A DNA stretch of 51,320 nucleotides, from the NCBI GenBank assembly GCA_900155495.1, contig FTLJ01000379.1, positions 1 to 51,320 on the forward strand, in the 5' to 3' direction. The stretch is from Porogramme epimiltina (lineage: Eukaryota > Basidiomycota > Agaricomycetes > Polyporales > Polyporaceae). Positions 32,988-43,257 of the stretch are shown here, piece after piece. Each line of letters opens with the position of its first letter. Position 1 is the first letter of the stretch. A program made the translations under genes and the position numbers. Below the pieces are notes generated by a model. It was not told where the DNA came from, ran no database searches, and saw only the letters and a program-made list of their open reading frames with translations.

Positions 32988-35149
32988 GTGTCGCGCGCAC
33001 GTGCCCAATCCGATGAGGAGCTGAGGACAGCCGGGCAGCATGTGGCCGGGAGTGAGTCGCGCCCGTTCGGGGTTCCGTGGAGCCCAGGGAAGTCGGCTTG
33101 GCTGTTGTATGATATCGGAGACTAGAGTTTGCTGGTTTGTTGACACGCTGGGCGATGTGTTTTCTGGTGTAGCACCGTTATGTTGTGCCTTCTTTCGAGT
33201 TCTCTAGACATTTTCTTGGTGTCGGTTTCGTACGTTGTGTTTTGTTCGCAATCTATGTTTGGATACGGCTCTGAAACTGTAGTCATTTACCCACCGGGAA
33301 GTACAACCTTCGAAGGCGGATGCTTGGAAGCTTGCACTTCGCGCACTCGAGGTGCGGATATGCGCGGCCACATTATGATCGACGTCCGGTCGGCGCGGGC
33401 CATTGCGAGTACGTCTCACAAGTGCATGCGCCCTCATGTTCTCGGAGGCCGGTATGTTGAGGTGGTCTACTTTACGTGGTTTCCGTTTACGTCGCTTCCT
33501 TCTGGTTTGAGGCAAGGGCGCATCATTTCATTTAACCTCTGGCATGCTTGTCGCGCCTTGTAATCGAGCGACCTTCCTAAGGACAGCGATCATGCCTGGT
33601 CTACACTGCCTGAAAACACTTGCATAAGAGGGGAGGCGGAAGAATTGTGCACCAGTCAGGAAGCCGTTTTGGAGAATGCGGCACGTGTGCATGCGCACCT
33701 TCGTGAGTTTCCGAAGGCAAGGTATGAGTCCAGGATGGCGATGAGCTGGAAGGACCCTTGGGCCTCTCTTCTCCAAAGTGCTTCTAAGGTCGCTCCAGGT
33801 GTCCGTATTTAACGCACCACGAGTCTTTTCTGGCACACGATCGTACCGGGTGAAAGCCTCGTGGTCAGGGTCTACCCCGGGACTGGCCCCTAAGTACGGA
33901 GTCCAAGGTTAGAAAGAAGAGAAGGGAAGGTGATGTAACCTAGACAACACCACAACGGTGCGAGCAGCACCGAGGAAAATACTGGGCTCACAGTCGTCAA
34001 TGCCGCAGAGCGGGCTTGGCTTCGGAACCTTGGGGCCGTTATGACGAACACGGCAGAGCCTGATGCGTACGGCATCCTTCTTGAAGGGAACACCGAGCTT
34101 TTAATTTTGTGCGCAGCCTCATTAGAGGAGACAATCGTGTGATATCGGGCGGTCATTTTGAATTAAAGGAGGTCTGAGTACGTCCGAGGGCGTCGAGTAC
34201 AGCTGGCAAGGTGTTAAGCGCCCCGTGTTCCGACGGAAAGACTGAAGAAGAAATTAATTCTCACGCCTTCTCTTCCGTCGGGCCGGGTCCCTCAGGGGCC
34301 AGTTCTCTCTTCTCTACCACCACCGCGGCGGTGGTCCTCGAAGTGTGAATGCACGGGATCTCCCCTTTCGTATCGGGAAAGAAGTGCGTCACAAAGGCCC
34401 GGTCAAAGTGAAGAGCTCAGTCGGTGAACCTAGAATGCCTCGGCTGAACGAGCAGCACATATGAGCACGGTGCCGGCGGCCGTGCATAATACGTTGCTAA
34501 CATCTTCATCTCTCTTTCCAGGCCTCAGACGTGCCTTCCTTCCTTGAGCGGAGTGGTCACTATGGAAGTATTCATTGCTCTTCTCTTCCCCTCACCTGTC
34601 CTATAGAAAATCATAGGATCTGGACCGTCTACTCCGGTGAACTCGAAGTGTGGTGGGTCCGGATCCGTGGCGGCCTCGAGCCTCCATCTCGCCACGCAAT
34701 CCCAAGCTCAAAGCATCTGTTTGTCCAACAGGCGATTGCTTACTGTCAATCAGAGTTGCATCGTCCTTATTTTGTGAAAGGTCTTTGAGTCAGATAACAA
34801 ACAAAGTGGCTCTATTCTCACATGAAAGTCGGATTGTCAACGGTATTGTTCCCGCTCGATAGTCGGACGTCTGTGAATCGGGATTGTCATACCATGGGTT
34901 GGGGTATATAAGCTGCGGAAGCGGTAGGAGCGAGGGACATATTCTATCGTCTTCGCCTTCTGCAGAACGTTCCTTAAGCCACTCGCCAACAGCACTTTGC
35001 AAGCGGCACAATGCGATATTACTCGCGCAGATGCAATATCGGTGAGCTTCGCGCATGTACGCAAAATTTGGTTGTACTCATCCGGATATAGGAGTACCGT
35101 TGTCTCCAACAATCCTTGCGCTCGCCACAGATGTCTCTGCGCCGCCCGC
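32988..35149. other. Long stretch without a supported gene
   Basis: About 2.2 kb. Overlapping short frames (e.g. 33180-33563 +, 33528-33836 -, 33890-34156 -) show no family features or consistent splicing. No repeat or RNA gene seen. It may hold decayed sequence. Confidence 0.4.
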
Positions 35150-36161
35150 ATGGCTCCGACACTGCGCCATCAGGGGCATTTGTTATTCATGACACAACCT
35201 GTAAGTCCACATTCTACTGTTAGGCGACCTGCGGGCATGGAATCTTCTCACAGAGGAGACGAGAGCAGCATGAAGGATGTATAATATCAACTGACGTCTT
35301 TTAGCTGGCAGGAGGAGCTTTGAGGATCTTAGACGACACGAGGCGTGACAGGCACACGTCCCAGCACGTCGACAATGAACGACACCTAGAGGTCCACATA
35401 CGCCGAACTTCGGGGTATAACCCCAACCTGCGCGATGTCGAGGGTGAAGGTAAGCAAAGATCCAAGCACGATACGGCGGCGCTCAGAGCACTGATATGCT
35501 CTTATGTGTGCACAGCGCGAGGTGCGAAATCATGGAGAAATGGGTGCGCGCTGGTTCTCAACGTTCCGGCGGGACGAGTATTGACGCATGCACAGCGCCT
35601 GGTACCGATCTCGAAGTCGTATCCGCAGTAAGTTGCGCAGGGCTTCAATTCGTCGGCATTGTCTGACTTGTTTTCTCCTTTATAAGGACCGGAACCGGAG
35701 AAAAGTGGAAGACACTCAAAGCGGGGCTCGGGAGAGCGGGGTTGTACTGGGCGAGGTGGAAAGCTGCCACCGAATTCATCGGTATTCCGGGATGGTCCAT
35801 CGATGTGCGGCCCAGCCCAAACTCACGCATCGTGTGCCCACATCGAAGACCACTGCAATGGATGGACTTCGGCGGCTCAGCAGCTCTACGGGAGGAAGTA
35901 GACTCGGTCTCTACCACTATCCCTCCAAGGCATACAGACAAGTTTCTTCCGCTACCGCTACCGACTTCGCACACGGAACTCTCTCAAGCGACACGTTCGA
36001 GTATCCCACTTCAAGCAGGCCGGAATGGGGTGCATTTGCACCCACTGCAGCCGTACTTATTCTCGCAGGTACTCTCGCGGACGTGCAACTGCACGCTCTG
36101 TGTGCGCTCCCGCACGAGAACCGGGGGCTCAACGGGGACGCCGACCACGACGACCAGATGA
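35150..36161 (+). CDS. Tentative four-exon gene of unknown function
   Basis: I do not recognise this gene. Four exons join in one open frame across three GT-AG introns: 35150-35200, 35305-35449, 35516-35627 and 35687-36161. The deduced protein starts MAPTLRHQGHLLFMTQP and runs on to LAGGALRILDDTRRDR, then GYNPNLRDVEGE, KSWRNGCALVLNVPAGRV and EKWKTLKAGLGRAGLYWARW, which includes a basic/aromatic helix. GIPGWSIDVRPSPN and a Pro/Arg-rich end follow. Weak points: exon 4 is open in a second frame as well, and the composition drifts to Arg/Thr at the end. The frame may continue into 36447-36884, where another open segment ends at 36884. Confidence 0.3.
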
Positions 36162-37683
36162 ACGTCTATGACGACTCACGAGCATAACGGTGTCCTGTGT
36201 ATACCGCAACCAGGGATATGCCCATGGGCAGGATGCCAATCCCCCCCCTTCCGGGAGGCACTGGAGGATCATTCCGGGGGTATCTGAGGGCTGGTACACG
36301 GGTGACCTACCCCCCGGCCAGGCTCGAAGGTGCACCGTGTAGGTTCATCTGTTTGCCATTTGTCTGCTCCCTCGCTGACTTCGCACGTGCGGGCACTGCG
36401 TACCGGGTCCGCTCGAAGGCTTATACACCCCGACTAGACAATGCTCGCATGTGGCATGCACACCGGTCAGTATGGGTGTATGGAGTTCTGTGCTCTCTAC
36501 TAACTGGAGGAAGTATTGTCAATGGTTCCAGCCAACCACATCTCGCAGGGGCGCTTGGGATGGTGATAACAAGGCTCTTATTCCCGTTCCGTCAAACACA
36601 GTCATAGAGTGAGCGATCCCACCACGACACATACACCTTGCCCTACTCACCATTTGTTTCATAACTTAGCACCAACACTACTCGCAACCGTGGTCCTGCT
36701 GCAGAGGAGCAGCTTAGGAAGTATATCATCGTTCTCCTCGTTCTTCGACAAGCGTGACGTCCGCGCGTCCGCACACTGGACTCGGCGAGAAGTCAACGAC
36801 CTAGGACCCGGCGGGATGATTGTAGGAGCGAACGCCCTCACTCGTTTCCCAGAGGGCGAAGAGCATTACCGGATGGCGAAATAGGGCTCTAACAAACAAC
36901 GGTAGGTAAACTCCCTCCCAATATTTGCTACTATCCCGCCACCGTAACTGACATCCACACTTGTCAGTGTTGCGGACTCGTATGGCACGAGAAGTTCTTC
37001 GGTAGAGCCGGCCCGGGACTCAGTACGCTTGCCACCATTGAACGGGACGACGCCACAATGCTAGCCCCCGCATTCTTCCATCTCAGAGTCTTATCCCCCG
37101 TCTCCTTCTTGAGCTCTGAGTCCTTTAGGCGCAGCTTGCTGAGCCTGGGCCCCCTGCCGAGTCCCTCGGACAGATTCCTGAAGCATCGCAGGTGAGACAC
37201 CATCACGCTTGAACGACAAACAGTTCAATTCTGACTTCTTTGCTGCATGCTCCGCGACGATGAAGACGTCAGCGGGTTCGCCATCCTGCCGCACCGTCCG
37301 AGTACCCCCCAGCTTACAACCCCAGAAGGGAAGAGGCGGCAGAGAAACCCATAAGGGTTTCCCCTGCGACTCAAAACAGTACGTGCACAAACTGTTCCAT
37401 ATACTTGCCAACGTTGACGGATTTCGACGACAATCAGGACAACGCGGACACTCCTACACCGATCGGGTATCGTACTCGATGCCCCTCTGAATCCTGCGCC
37501 TGCGCGGTCTCAGCTGCAGGAGCGGGCTTGCGCGGTGTTGGCGTTTGTTGCGGGTGCGGTCGTATATGTCCCACTCCTTCTCAGGCCACTCTGACCCCTA
37601 AAATCGGTCCGAGTCGACTAGAATACATGCGTACATTTTAATTTTACTTCGTTGATACACGCCTCTCTCGTGATCGACCCCCT
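36162..37683. other. Stretch with unsupported frames
   Basis: An open + frame ends at 36884 (REVNDLGPGGMIVGANAL), and a minus frame at 37411-37091 contains GKPLWVSLPPLPFWGCKLGG. Each looks mildly protein-like but has no start, domain or splice partner I can defend. Confidence 0.35.
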
Positions 37684-38126
37684 TCAGAAAGTCTTGGGAG
37701 AAACGAAGGGGCGGATGGTCGTCTTCTCCTTGTCCCACTATACGGGCGAGAGCACACCGTGAGGATATAGTGGACTCTAAGAGGGTATATCATTGCGTAC
37801 CACGTTCCCAGACCAGTAAGGGTCCTCCTCGAGCATCTTTATCGCCGCGGCGTAGTTCTCGCACTCCCAGATCATGAAGGATCCGACCATCTTGCGTGCG
37901 GCGTCCGGGACGTCCAGGGCCTCGTTCGGTGAAAGCATGGCCCCTCCGATCTCTGTGTACGCGAGAACCGGAGGTCAGGAGTTGCTCGTACATGCATACA
38001 TGGACACCACTCACTCATGCTCGGGTTCGCGGCCGCCTTCGCGAGGTGTGCCTCACGAACGGCGAGACGGCGGTTGATGGCGTCGTCGTCGGCGTAATCA
38101 GGGGCGTAGACGGCGAAGAGCGGCAT
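37684..38126 (-). CDS. YCII-domain protein
   Basis: Three exons: 38126-38015, 37952-37801 and 37737-37684, with GT-AG introns of about 62 and 63 bp. The deduced protein has about 105 residues and no presequence. It starts MPLFAVYAPDYADDDAINRR with LAVREAHLAKA (family Arg and His), then IGGAMLSPNEALDVPDAARK, MVGSFMIWECENYAAAIKML, EDPYWSGNV/WDKEKTTIRPF. Intron positions match those of the YCII gene at 30816, so the two are paralogues now 6 kb apart and in opposite orientation. The lack of a leader suggests a cytosolic form beside a mitochondrial form. A TATA box lies about 70 bases upstream. Divergent from the Isa2 gene. Confidence 0.87.
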
Positions 38127-38191
38127 ATCTGGGTGCGTTGTGGGCGCGAGAAGAGAAGGTCTGGCGTATCACTGAGTCATAGTGCGCACGG

Positions 38192-38199
38192 TTTATATG
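38192..38199 (-). promoter_or_regulatory. TATA box of the second YCII gene
   Basis: CATATAAA on the minus strand, about 66 bases before the ATG at 38126, inside the 315-bp divergent promoter shared with the Isa2 gene. Confidence 0.5.
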
Positions 38200-38441
38200 G
38201 AGATGAGCTGAGGCGGACCGGCGGGGCGCGTTGGGCGGCGGGGGCGGTCGTCGTGGGCCCCCGCACGCCAGGAAAAGCCGCGTCCAGCCTGATAAGATAG
38301 ACGCCTGTGCGGGCCGGCTCGGGGAGGACGCGGGCCTGGTCATGGATTTGTCAGCCGAGTCAGCGCGTGGGGTCAGAGCCCGGCGCTAGCGCTTCGACGC
38401 CGACGCGGGGTGAGTCTGCTCGGTGCTCACCGTCTTGCCCG

Positions 38442-39375
38442 ATGACCACCATGCTCTCCCCGTCCTCCAGCAGCCTCCTGCGCCAATTCATTGCCAGCCC
38501 CCAGGGATGCGCCCGCACCTCACTACGGCCCGCCAGGGCTCTGTCATATTGCGTCCCCGCCGCAGTTGCTCGTCCCTTGGTAGCCTCATGTCCGACGCCT
38601 CCTTCCCCGTCTCGGCCTCTCGCTCTCCATCGGAGGACGTTCGCATCCTCGTCCTCTAGACATGCGGCCGTCGCACAGAAGCCAAAGGCGCATCGAGCAG
38701 AAGTCCTGTTCCATCCGTCACAGTCGGAGTTGCAGCAAGAAGAGGACGACGACGATGAGCCGGAGATAGACTTCGTCCCTCCCGGGGAAGTCGCCATAGA
38801 CCTCACGGACAGGGCCGCGGAGGTGTGTCTCGCCTGCACGCTCGCGCACTCTCACCTGCCCCCGTGCTCATCGATCATCCGCCTCCCGCGTCTCGTGTTG
38901 TTTCCCCGAACAGCAACTACGTTCCATCGCCCAGCGCGAGGCCAACCCGGACGCCGCGTTGCGCATCGCGGTGGAGAGTGGCGGCTGCCACGGGTACCAA
39001 TACAAGATGGAGCTCGCGAAGAAACGGCAGCCAGACGACTAGTGCGTGCTGTGCGTCCCTGCGATCGAGCTTCCGTGTGTTCACCGCCATTTGCCCATGC
39101 AGCCACCTGTCCCATCCCCGCATAAAGCCGTCCAACGTCTATATCGACGCGGTTTCCATGGGCCTCGTCAAGGGTTCAACAATCGACTTCGCAACGGAGC
39201 TCATTGGGAGCAGTTTTCGTGTGGTGGACAATCCCCAGGTAAGCAATTCAGCAGTTTCATACGACCCTAGGAGGCAACATTGTGGTTTCACCTTCGATAT
39301 GGATGTTGCTCATTTCCACTTCAGGCCAAGGGAAACGGGTGCGGGTGTGGCGTTAGTTGGGAACTCAACATATAA
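38442..39375 (+). CDS. ISA2: A-type iron-sulfur assembly protein Isa2
   Basis: Mitochondrial matrix protein needed to build [4Fe-4S] clusters for aconitase-type and radical-SAM enzymes, working with Isa1 and Iba57. Exons 38442-38822, 38914-39041, 39103-39238 and 39325-39375. The long N terminus (LRQFIASPQGCARTSLRPAR) is a probable presequence, followed by an acidic linker. The A-type domain has IAVESGGCHGYQYKMELA (first conserved Cys), YIDAVSMGLVKGSTIDFATE and LIGSSFRVVDNPQ, and ends GCGCGVSWELNI with the paired ligand cysteines. All three cysteines are present. ATGs at 38442 and 38451 are both possible starts. It shares a divergent promoter with a YCII gene. Confidence 0.93.
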
Positions 39376-40373
39376 CGGACATTGTATATCACATCCTGGG
39401 CAAATGAGCTTACGCCGTGGGCCCGTTTACATGTACTAGAACAGTGCTAATTCACACCAGATTCCCTACTTAAAGTCCGTCGCGTCTCTTCCTAATCTCG
39501 GAGTTCCAAACCCGGGAGTTTTAGGATTTAGGGTACCTGTCAAGGTGCGTGTCCTTCATTATGCCACAGCCGTGTGTTTTATACTGAACGGGTATCCACC
39601 TGGCAGCGTCGCGTTTGTCTGCCTAATCCTCCAGTTTTCGCGATCCCCCTCTCAACTATGATGTTAATCACCGGGCGGAACTTAGTCACTATCATGGCAA
39701 CGAGTATCGATGCCGCTCCCCGGTCTGCAAATGCTGTTTCTGGCTTTCGTCCCCGACTAGTCAACCCCCGGGATGCCGCGAAATTCGGACAGTTCAGCGT
39801 TCCGGAAGGCTCATAGTCAAACAGGCATCATGCATATGAACGTCGACATTGGACGCCACATAACGGATCAAGTGTCCCCTACGTCAAATTGCCTCTTGCT
39901 TATCACTAGGCATCGTTCACTTTTCGCGTTTTCGCGCGCCAAGTGGGTCCATGATCGCAGCGTAGTAGCTTTTTCCACTTGCCCTCTGTCTAATCACGCC
40001 ATGCTCATAAACATTCGCCTTATTTTCAGGTGACCTATTGGTTAGAGCTGATCCGCCCAGACGGATCGTCCCTGGTCGGTCATCTAACCATGTGATAGCG
40101 TTTCCGGGATTTTCGCAGTTCGAAGATGGTCCGTTTGGGTGCGTGTTCTACACATTATAGGCGCTGTATGCTACGAGTCCATGACGTACAACTTAGAGTC
40201 TCTTCACGCCTCCTAGTTCCCCCGTCGCGTGCAAGCGCGCATATCCCCACACCTCGGCACGCTCCCCCACACTCAGTCAACCCCGCGGAGCGCGCGCGCC
40301 CTGCCTCCTCCGCCCGACCCCGCCCTATTGTACATCTCTCACCCCTCGACTTCCATTCGTACTCCGCCTTCAA
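39376..40373. other. Convergent intergenic stretch, 1 kb
   Basis: Between the 3' ends of the Isa2 gene and the cysteine-rich gene. Only short unsupported frames. Confidence 0.5.
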
Positions 40374-40902
40374 TCACTCAATGTCCTCTTCGTCTTCGGT
40401 GCTATCGTAATGCACCGCGTCGTCGAGGGGCTCGTTCACGTCGACCGTCCTATCGGGCGCGATAGTGCCGGGGAGGAGCGTGGGCTCGAGGCGGAGGTCG
40501 CGCGCGATGCACTGGCCGCACCCGTCCATGGAGCGCGCGCAGCGCACCTTGCGCACGCGCCGGTCCCCCCGCGGGAGCAGCGACGGGTACGGGTGCGCGC
40601 GGTTCCAGCGGCAGTTGGAGAAGCGGCAGCGCTTGTCGCGAAGCACCTGGGTGGGCGGGAGGAGGCGCAGTGACGTTAGCGGGGGGCTCAAGTGCGGAAG
40701 GGAGGACGTGGGAGGCAGGGGCGATTGACGGATAGCGAGGGAAGGGGACAGGGGAAGGGCCGGGCCGGAACCGCGAAGGACTCACCAGCCCCATCCAGAC
40801 GTGGCTACATCTGTATTCGGTGAGTGCGCCGGTCCGTGTCATGGGCGAGAGAGGTCGGGCTTACCTCAGGCACGTCACGTTCTCGTAGTAGATGAAGCAC
40901 AT
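40374..40902 (-). CDS. Small cysteine-rich basidiomycete protein
   Basis: Three exons: 40902-40865, 40810-40786 and 40646-40374. Two of them are tiny, which hides the gene from simple frame scans. The deduced protein of about 111 residues begins MCFIYYENVTCLRCSHVWMG, then RCRFSNCRWNRAHPYP and VRCARSMDGCGQCIARDL, ending in an acidic tail (DSTEDEEDIE). Nine cysteines in CxxC- and CxxxxC-like spacing suggest zinc or disulfide structure. There is no signal peptide, so it is probably intracellular and zinc-binding. Similar short proteins starting with Met-Cys and having a C-x-x-C near the start are frequent, uncharacterised basidiomycete genes; that is recollection, not a search. A TATA-like ATATAAGAGG lies at about 41061-41070 on the same strand. 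Confidence 0.65.
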
Positions 40903-41889
40903 GATCCCAGGTCGGGATTCGTCAGGTCCCCAGCAGTCTCTTCAATCGCTAGTCGAGTTAGGGAATGGTCAGGCGGTCGGGCGGATGGGCGGGCGGGAGT
41001 GCGAAAAGAGGCAGCAGGAGAAGCGGTGCAGGCAGGCCCCGTCCACGGCACGCCGCGCGTCCTCTTATATGCTCACGACCAAGGAGGACCGAAGGCGCAC
41101 CCGGGGGCGAGGACGCAGCTTCGTCGTGGCTCGCGCATGGCCCCGATACAGCTGTGCAGCAGCCACAGCCAGCGAGCGGACGCGGACGCGGACGCGATAG
41201 AGACGGGCAGTCCAACTCCCAGCTCGCGGGGGCGGTAGGTGTCGGATGCGCACCCGCGGGGGAACAGCGTGCACGCTGGGGGGGCGTCTCGCGCAGTTAA
41301 GCAGCCGGCGCGTATTTCATTCATCTGGCTGCTGTATGGCGTCGCAGGGAGCTGACGTGCGCGTTGGTGCAGGCCTCCTCCTCGCGCGTGCGTGCGTCGA
41401 GAGATCGTCGGAGGGCCGCCAGCGGATCTTGGCCCCGCGCGCTTCCTGCTGCTGCTCAGGCTCCGGGTTCCTTACGGGGTAGGATGCTTCCATGTCCGTT
41501 CGTCGCTTGCTGATTCTATCTTCCGCCTCGCAGGTCGTAGATAACCCGGCGGATGCGGATGATCCCCAGCCCACCCTACGGCCCGCGGTCAGACCGTGCA
41601 TGTCCGAATGCGGCGAGATGAGCCCAACAAGCTCGCCGGCCTGCGGTTTCCCTGATCTCTGTTGGGGTTGGGAGACCGTGGCCAAGTCAAGAACACGACA
41701 CCTCAGCAGTCTTGTGGGCTGCCGCTGGCCTGCGCGTGATATCCATTTGCCAATCAGTGGTCGCGGCGATATACTACACCAAGTATTAGTCGTACGACGC
41801 TTCATCATGGCTTCTATAGGAGGTGCGAAATTCCTCCGCAGGCGCGGGCGCATACGCCCGTGATATCGCGATGCATCTATCATCGTTGT
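40903..41889. other. Intergenic stretch
   Basis: Contains the probable TATA box at 41061-41070 (minus). A minus frame at 41317-41883 and overlapping + frames are open but without family features; they look like GC-driven chance frames. Confidence 0.45.
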
Positions 41890-42871
41890 CTAATCTCGTT
41901 CGCACGGACAGGCCGCTGTAAAATGCGTTCCTATCCGCTCAACATCGCCCTTCAACAGCTGCAAGATCATATCTAGACCGCCATCACCTGTCGGAGTGAT
42001 GCCATCCGGCACCTCCGTACTCCTCGGGAGCGTATACGGTACGTCATCGTGAGCGACTGCCAAATCGCAGGAGGCTGACAAGCCCTTACCCACAGCTAGA
42101 GCACATGCAGCAAGTCGTCCTCAAGGCATTCAAACGGAGCGTGCAACAACACCCTAACTCCGTGAGTCGCTCGAACAAGCCCTCCGTCATCGTGAAATCA
42201 TCAACCACCTGCCCCGAGGCTTCCGCATCTCCGTCCGCAGGGCACGGCCCTTCCACCATAATACACGCCACCAGTCGGCACATCGGCCCCCCGCCGTCGG
42301 CCCGGGACATGCATATAACGATGAGCATGAGGCCCCCGACCATCCTTAAATTTGTCCAAGGAGGGTACTTCCAATGTGCGTAGCTCTGGGCACATGCCCT
42401 CGAAGCACGGCGAGATCACAAGACAAACGAGGACGACTCCGGGAGATGTGTCGGCGGCGAGCGGCATGGGCTGCGGGCGTTACGTTGGGTGCAAGGACGG
42501 CAGTGCGAGGGGCTCCCAACATGCAAGAAGGGCGACGCAGTTGCGACGGCATCCTAGATGTGCCAGTGCCCGACGACGGGGCTCACGGCGATGCATTTGC
42601 CAGGAAGTTGCCCGTCAATATGCACATTCTGCGCGGCCGCTTCGGCGAGCTTGATCGGAACGCATTCAGGCTGGACTTGAGTCACTTCTAGCGCCTCAAG
42701 CCCGGAGAGAAGGCGGTGGGACACGATCTCGTCGAATTCTTGTAGTAGGATCATCGATACCCGAGCGAGACACGGGGGCGTTGCTGGACGATGTGTCTTC
42801 GATAGATCTAATTCAGAGTATGGGAAGCGGGATTTGTGGTCGCTTAAATGACGCCGAGCTTGCGTGCTCAC
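41890..42871 (-). pseudogene. Possible F-box/LRR-type gene relic
   Basis: Several minus-strand segments read like pieces of one leucine-rich protein: VSMILLQEFDEIVSHRLLSG and LEALEVTQVQPECVPIKLAE near 42760-42640, MCPELRTLEVPSLDKFKDG near 42400, EGLFERLTELGCCCTLRLNA near 42150, and DMILQLLKGDVERIG near 41930. The style matches the C-terminal repeats of basidiomycete F-box proteins, and an F-box gene lies just upstream on the same strand. I could not join them without internal stops or frame changes, so I call it a likely relic. A multi-exon gene with unusual introns is the alternative. Confidence 0.35.
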
Positions 42872-43257
42872 GGCCGCGAAAATGGGTGGCTGAAGGAATT
42901 AGACGGAACGTTGCGAAATCGGCACGGGTCAGCGCTTGTCCCTATATCCTTTCCCATTTATGTGTCGTGTCCATACGGGTACAAAACTACGAGCTGGGTA
43001 GAAAGAAGGTACACGGTCTCTAGCGCTTCTAACGGTGTTCATATACATACCACACAGGTTATAGAATGCTACGTGCCCTCGCAGCCTACTAATACACTTC
43101 GAGAGACCCCTAGGAATGACTCGACCGACCGTAACCAAGATATCCGCATCCAACGCTCTGCCATTGTTCCCAAGTTTTGTGTACCATCCCATCAGATCAA
43201 CATTCTACCGGTCACTCGATGAGTAGCCATTTGAGGATGAAATTTGAGGTGCGCACT
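42872..43257. other. Short spacer downstream of the F-box gene
   Basis: Nothing recognised. A + frame at 42848-43222 is open but featureless. Confidence 0.45.

Noticed and set aside
35588..36187. Alternative + frame through exon 4 of the tentative gene
   Set aside because: It is open and partly protein-like, but does not join the upstream exons in phase. Kept only as a caution.
41317..41883. 188-codon minus frame as a gene
   Set aside because: Arg/Pro/Ser-rich, no recognisable motif, overlapped by open frames on the other strand.
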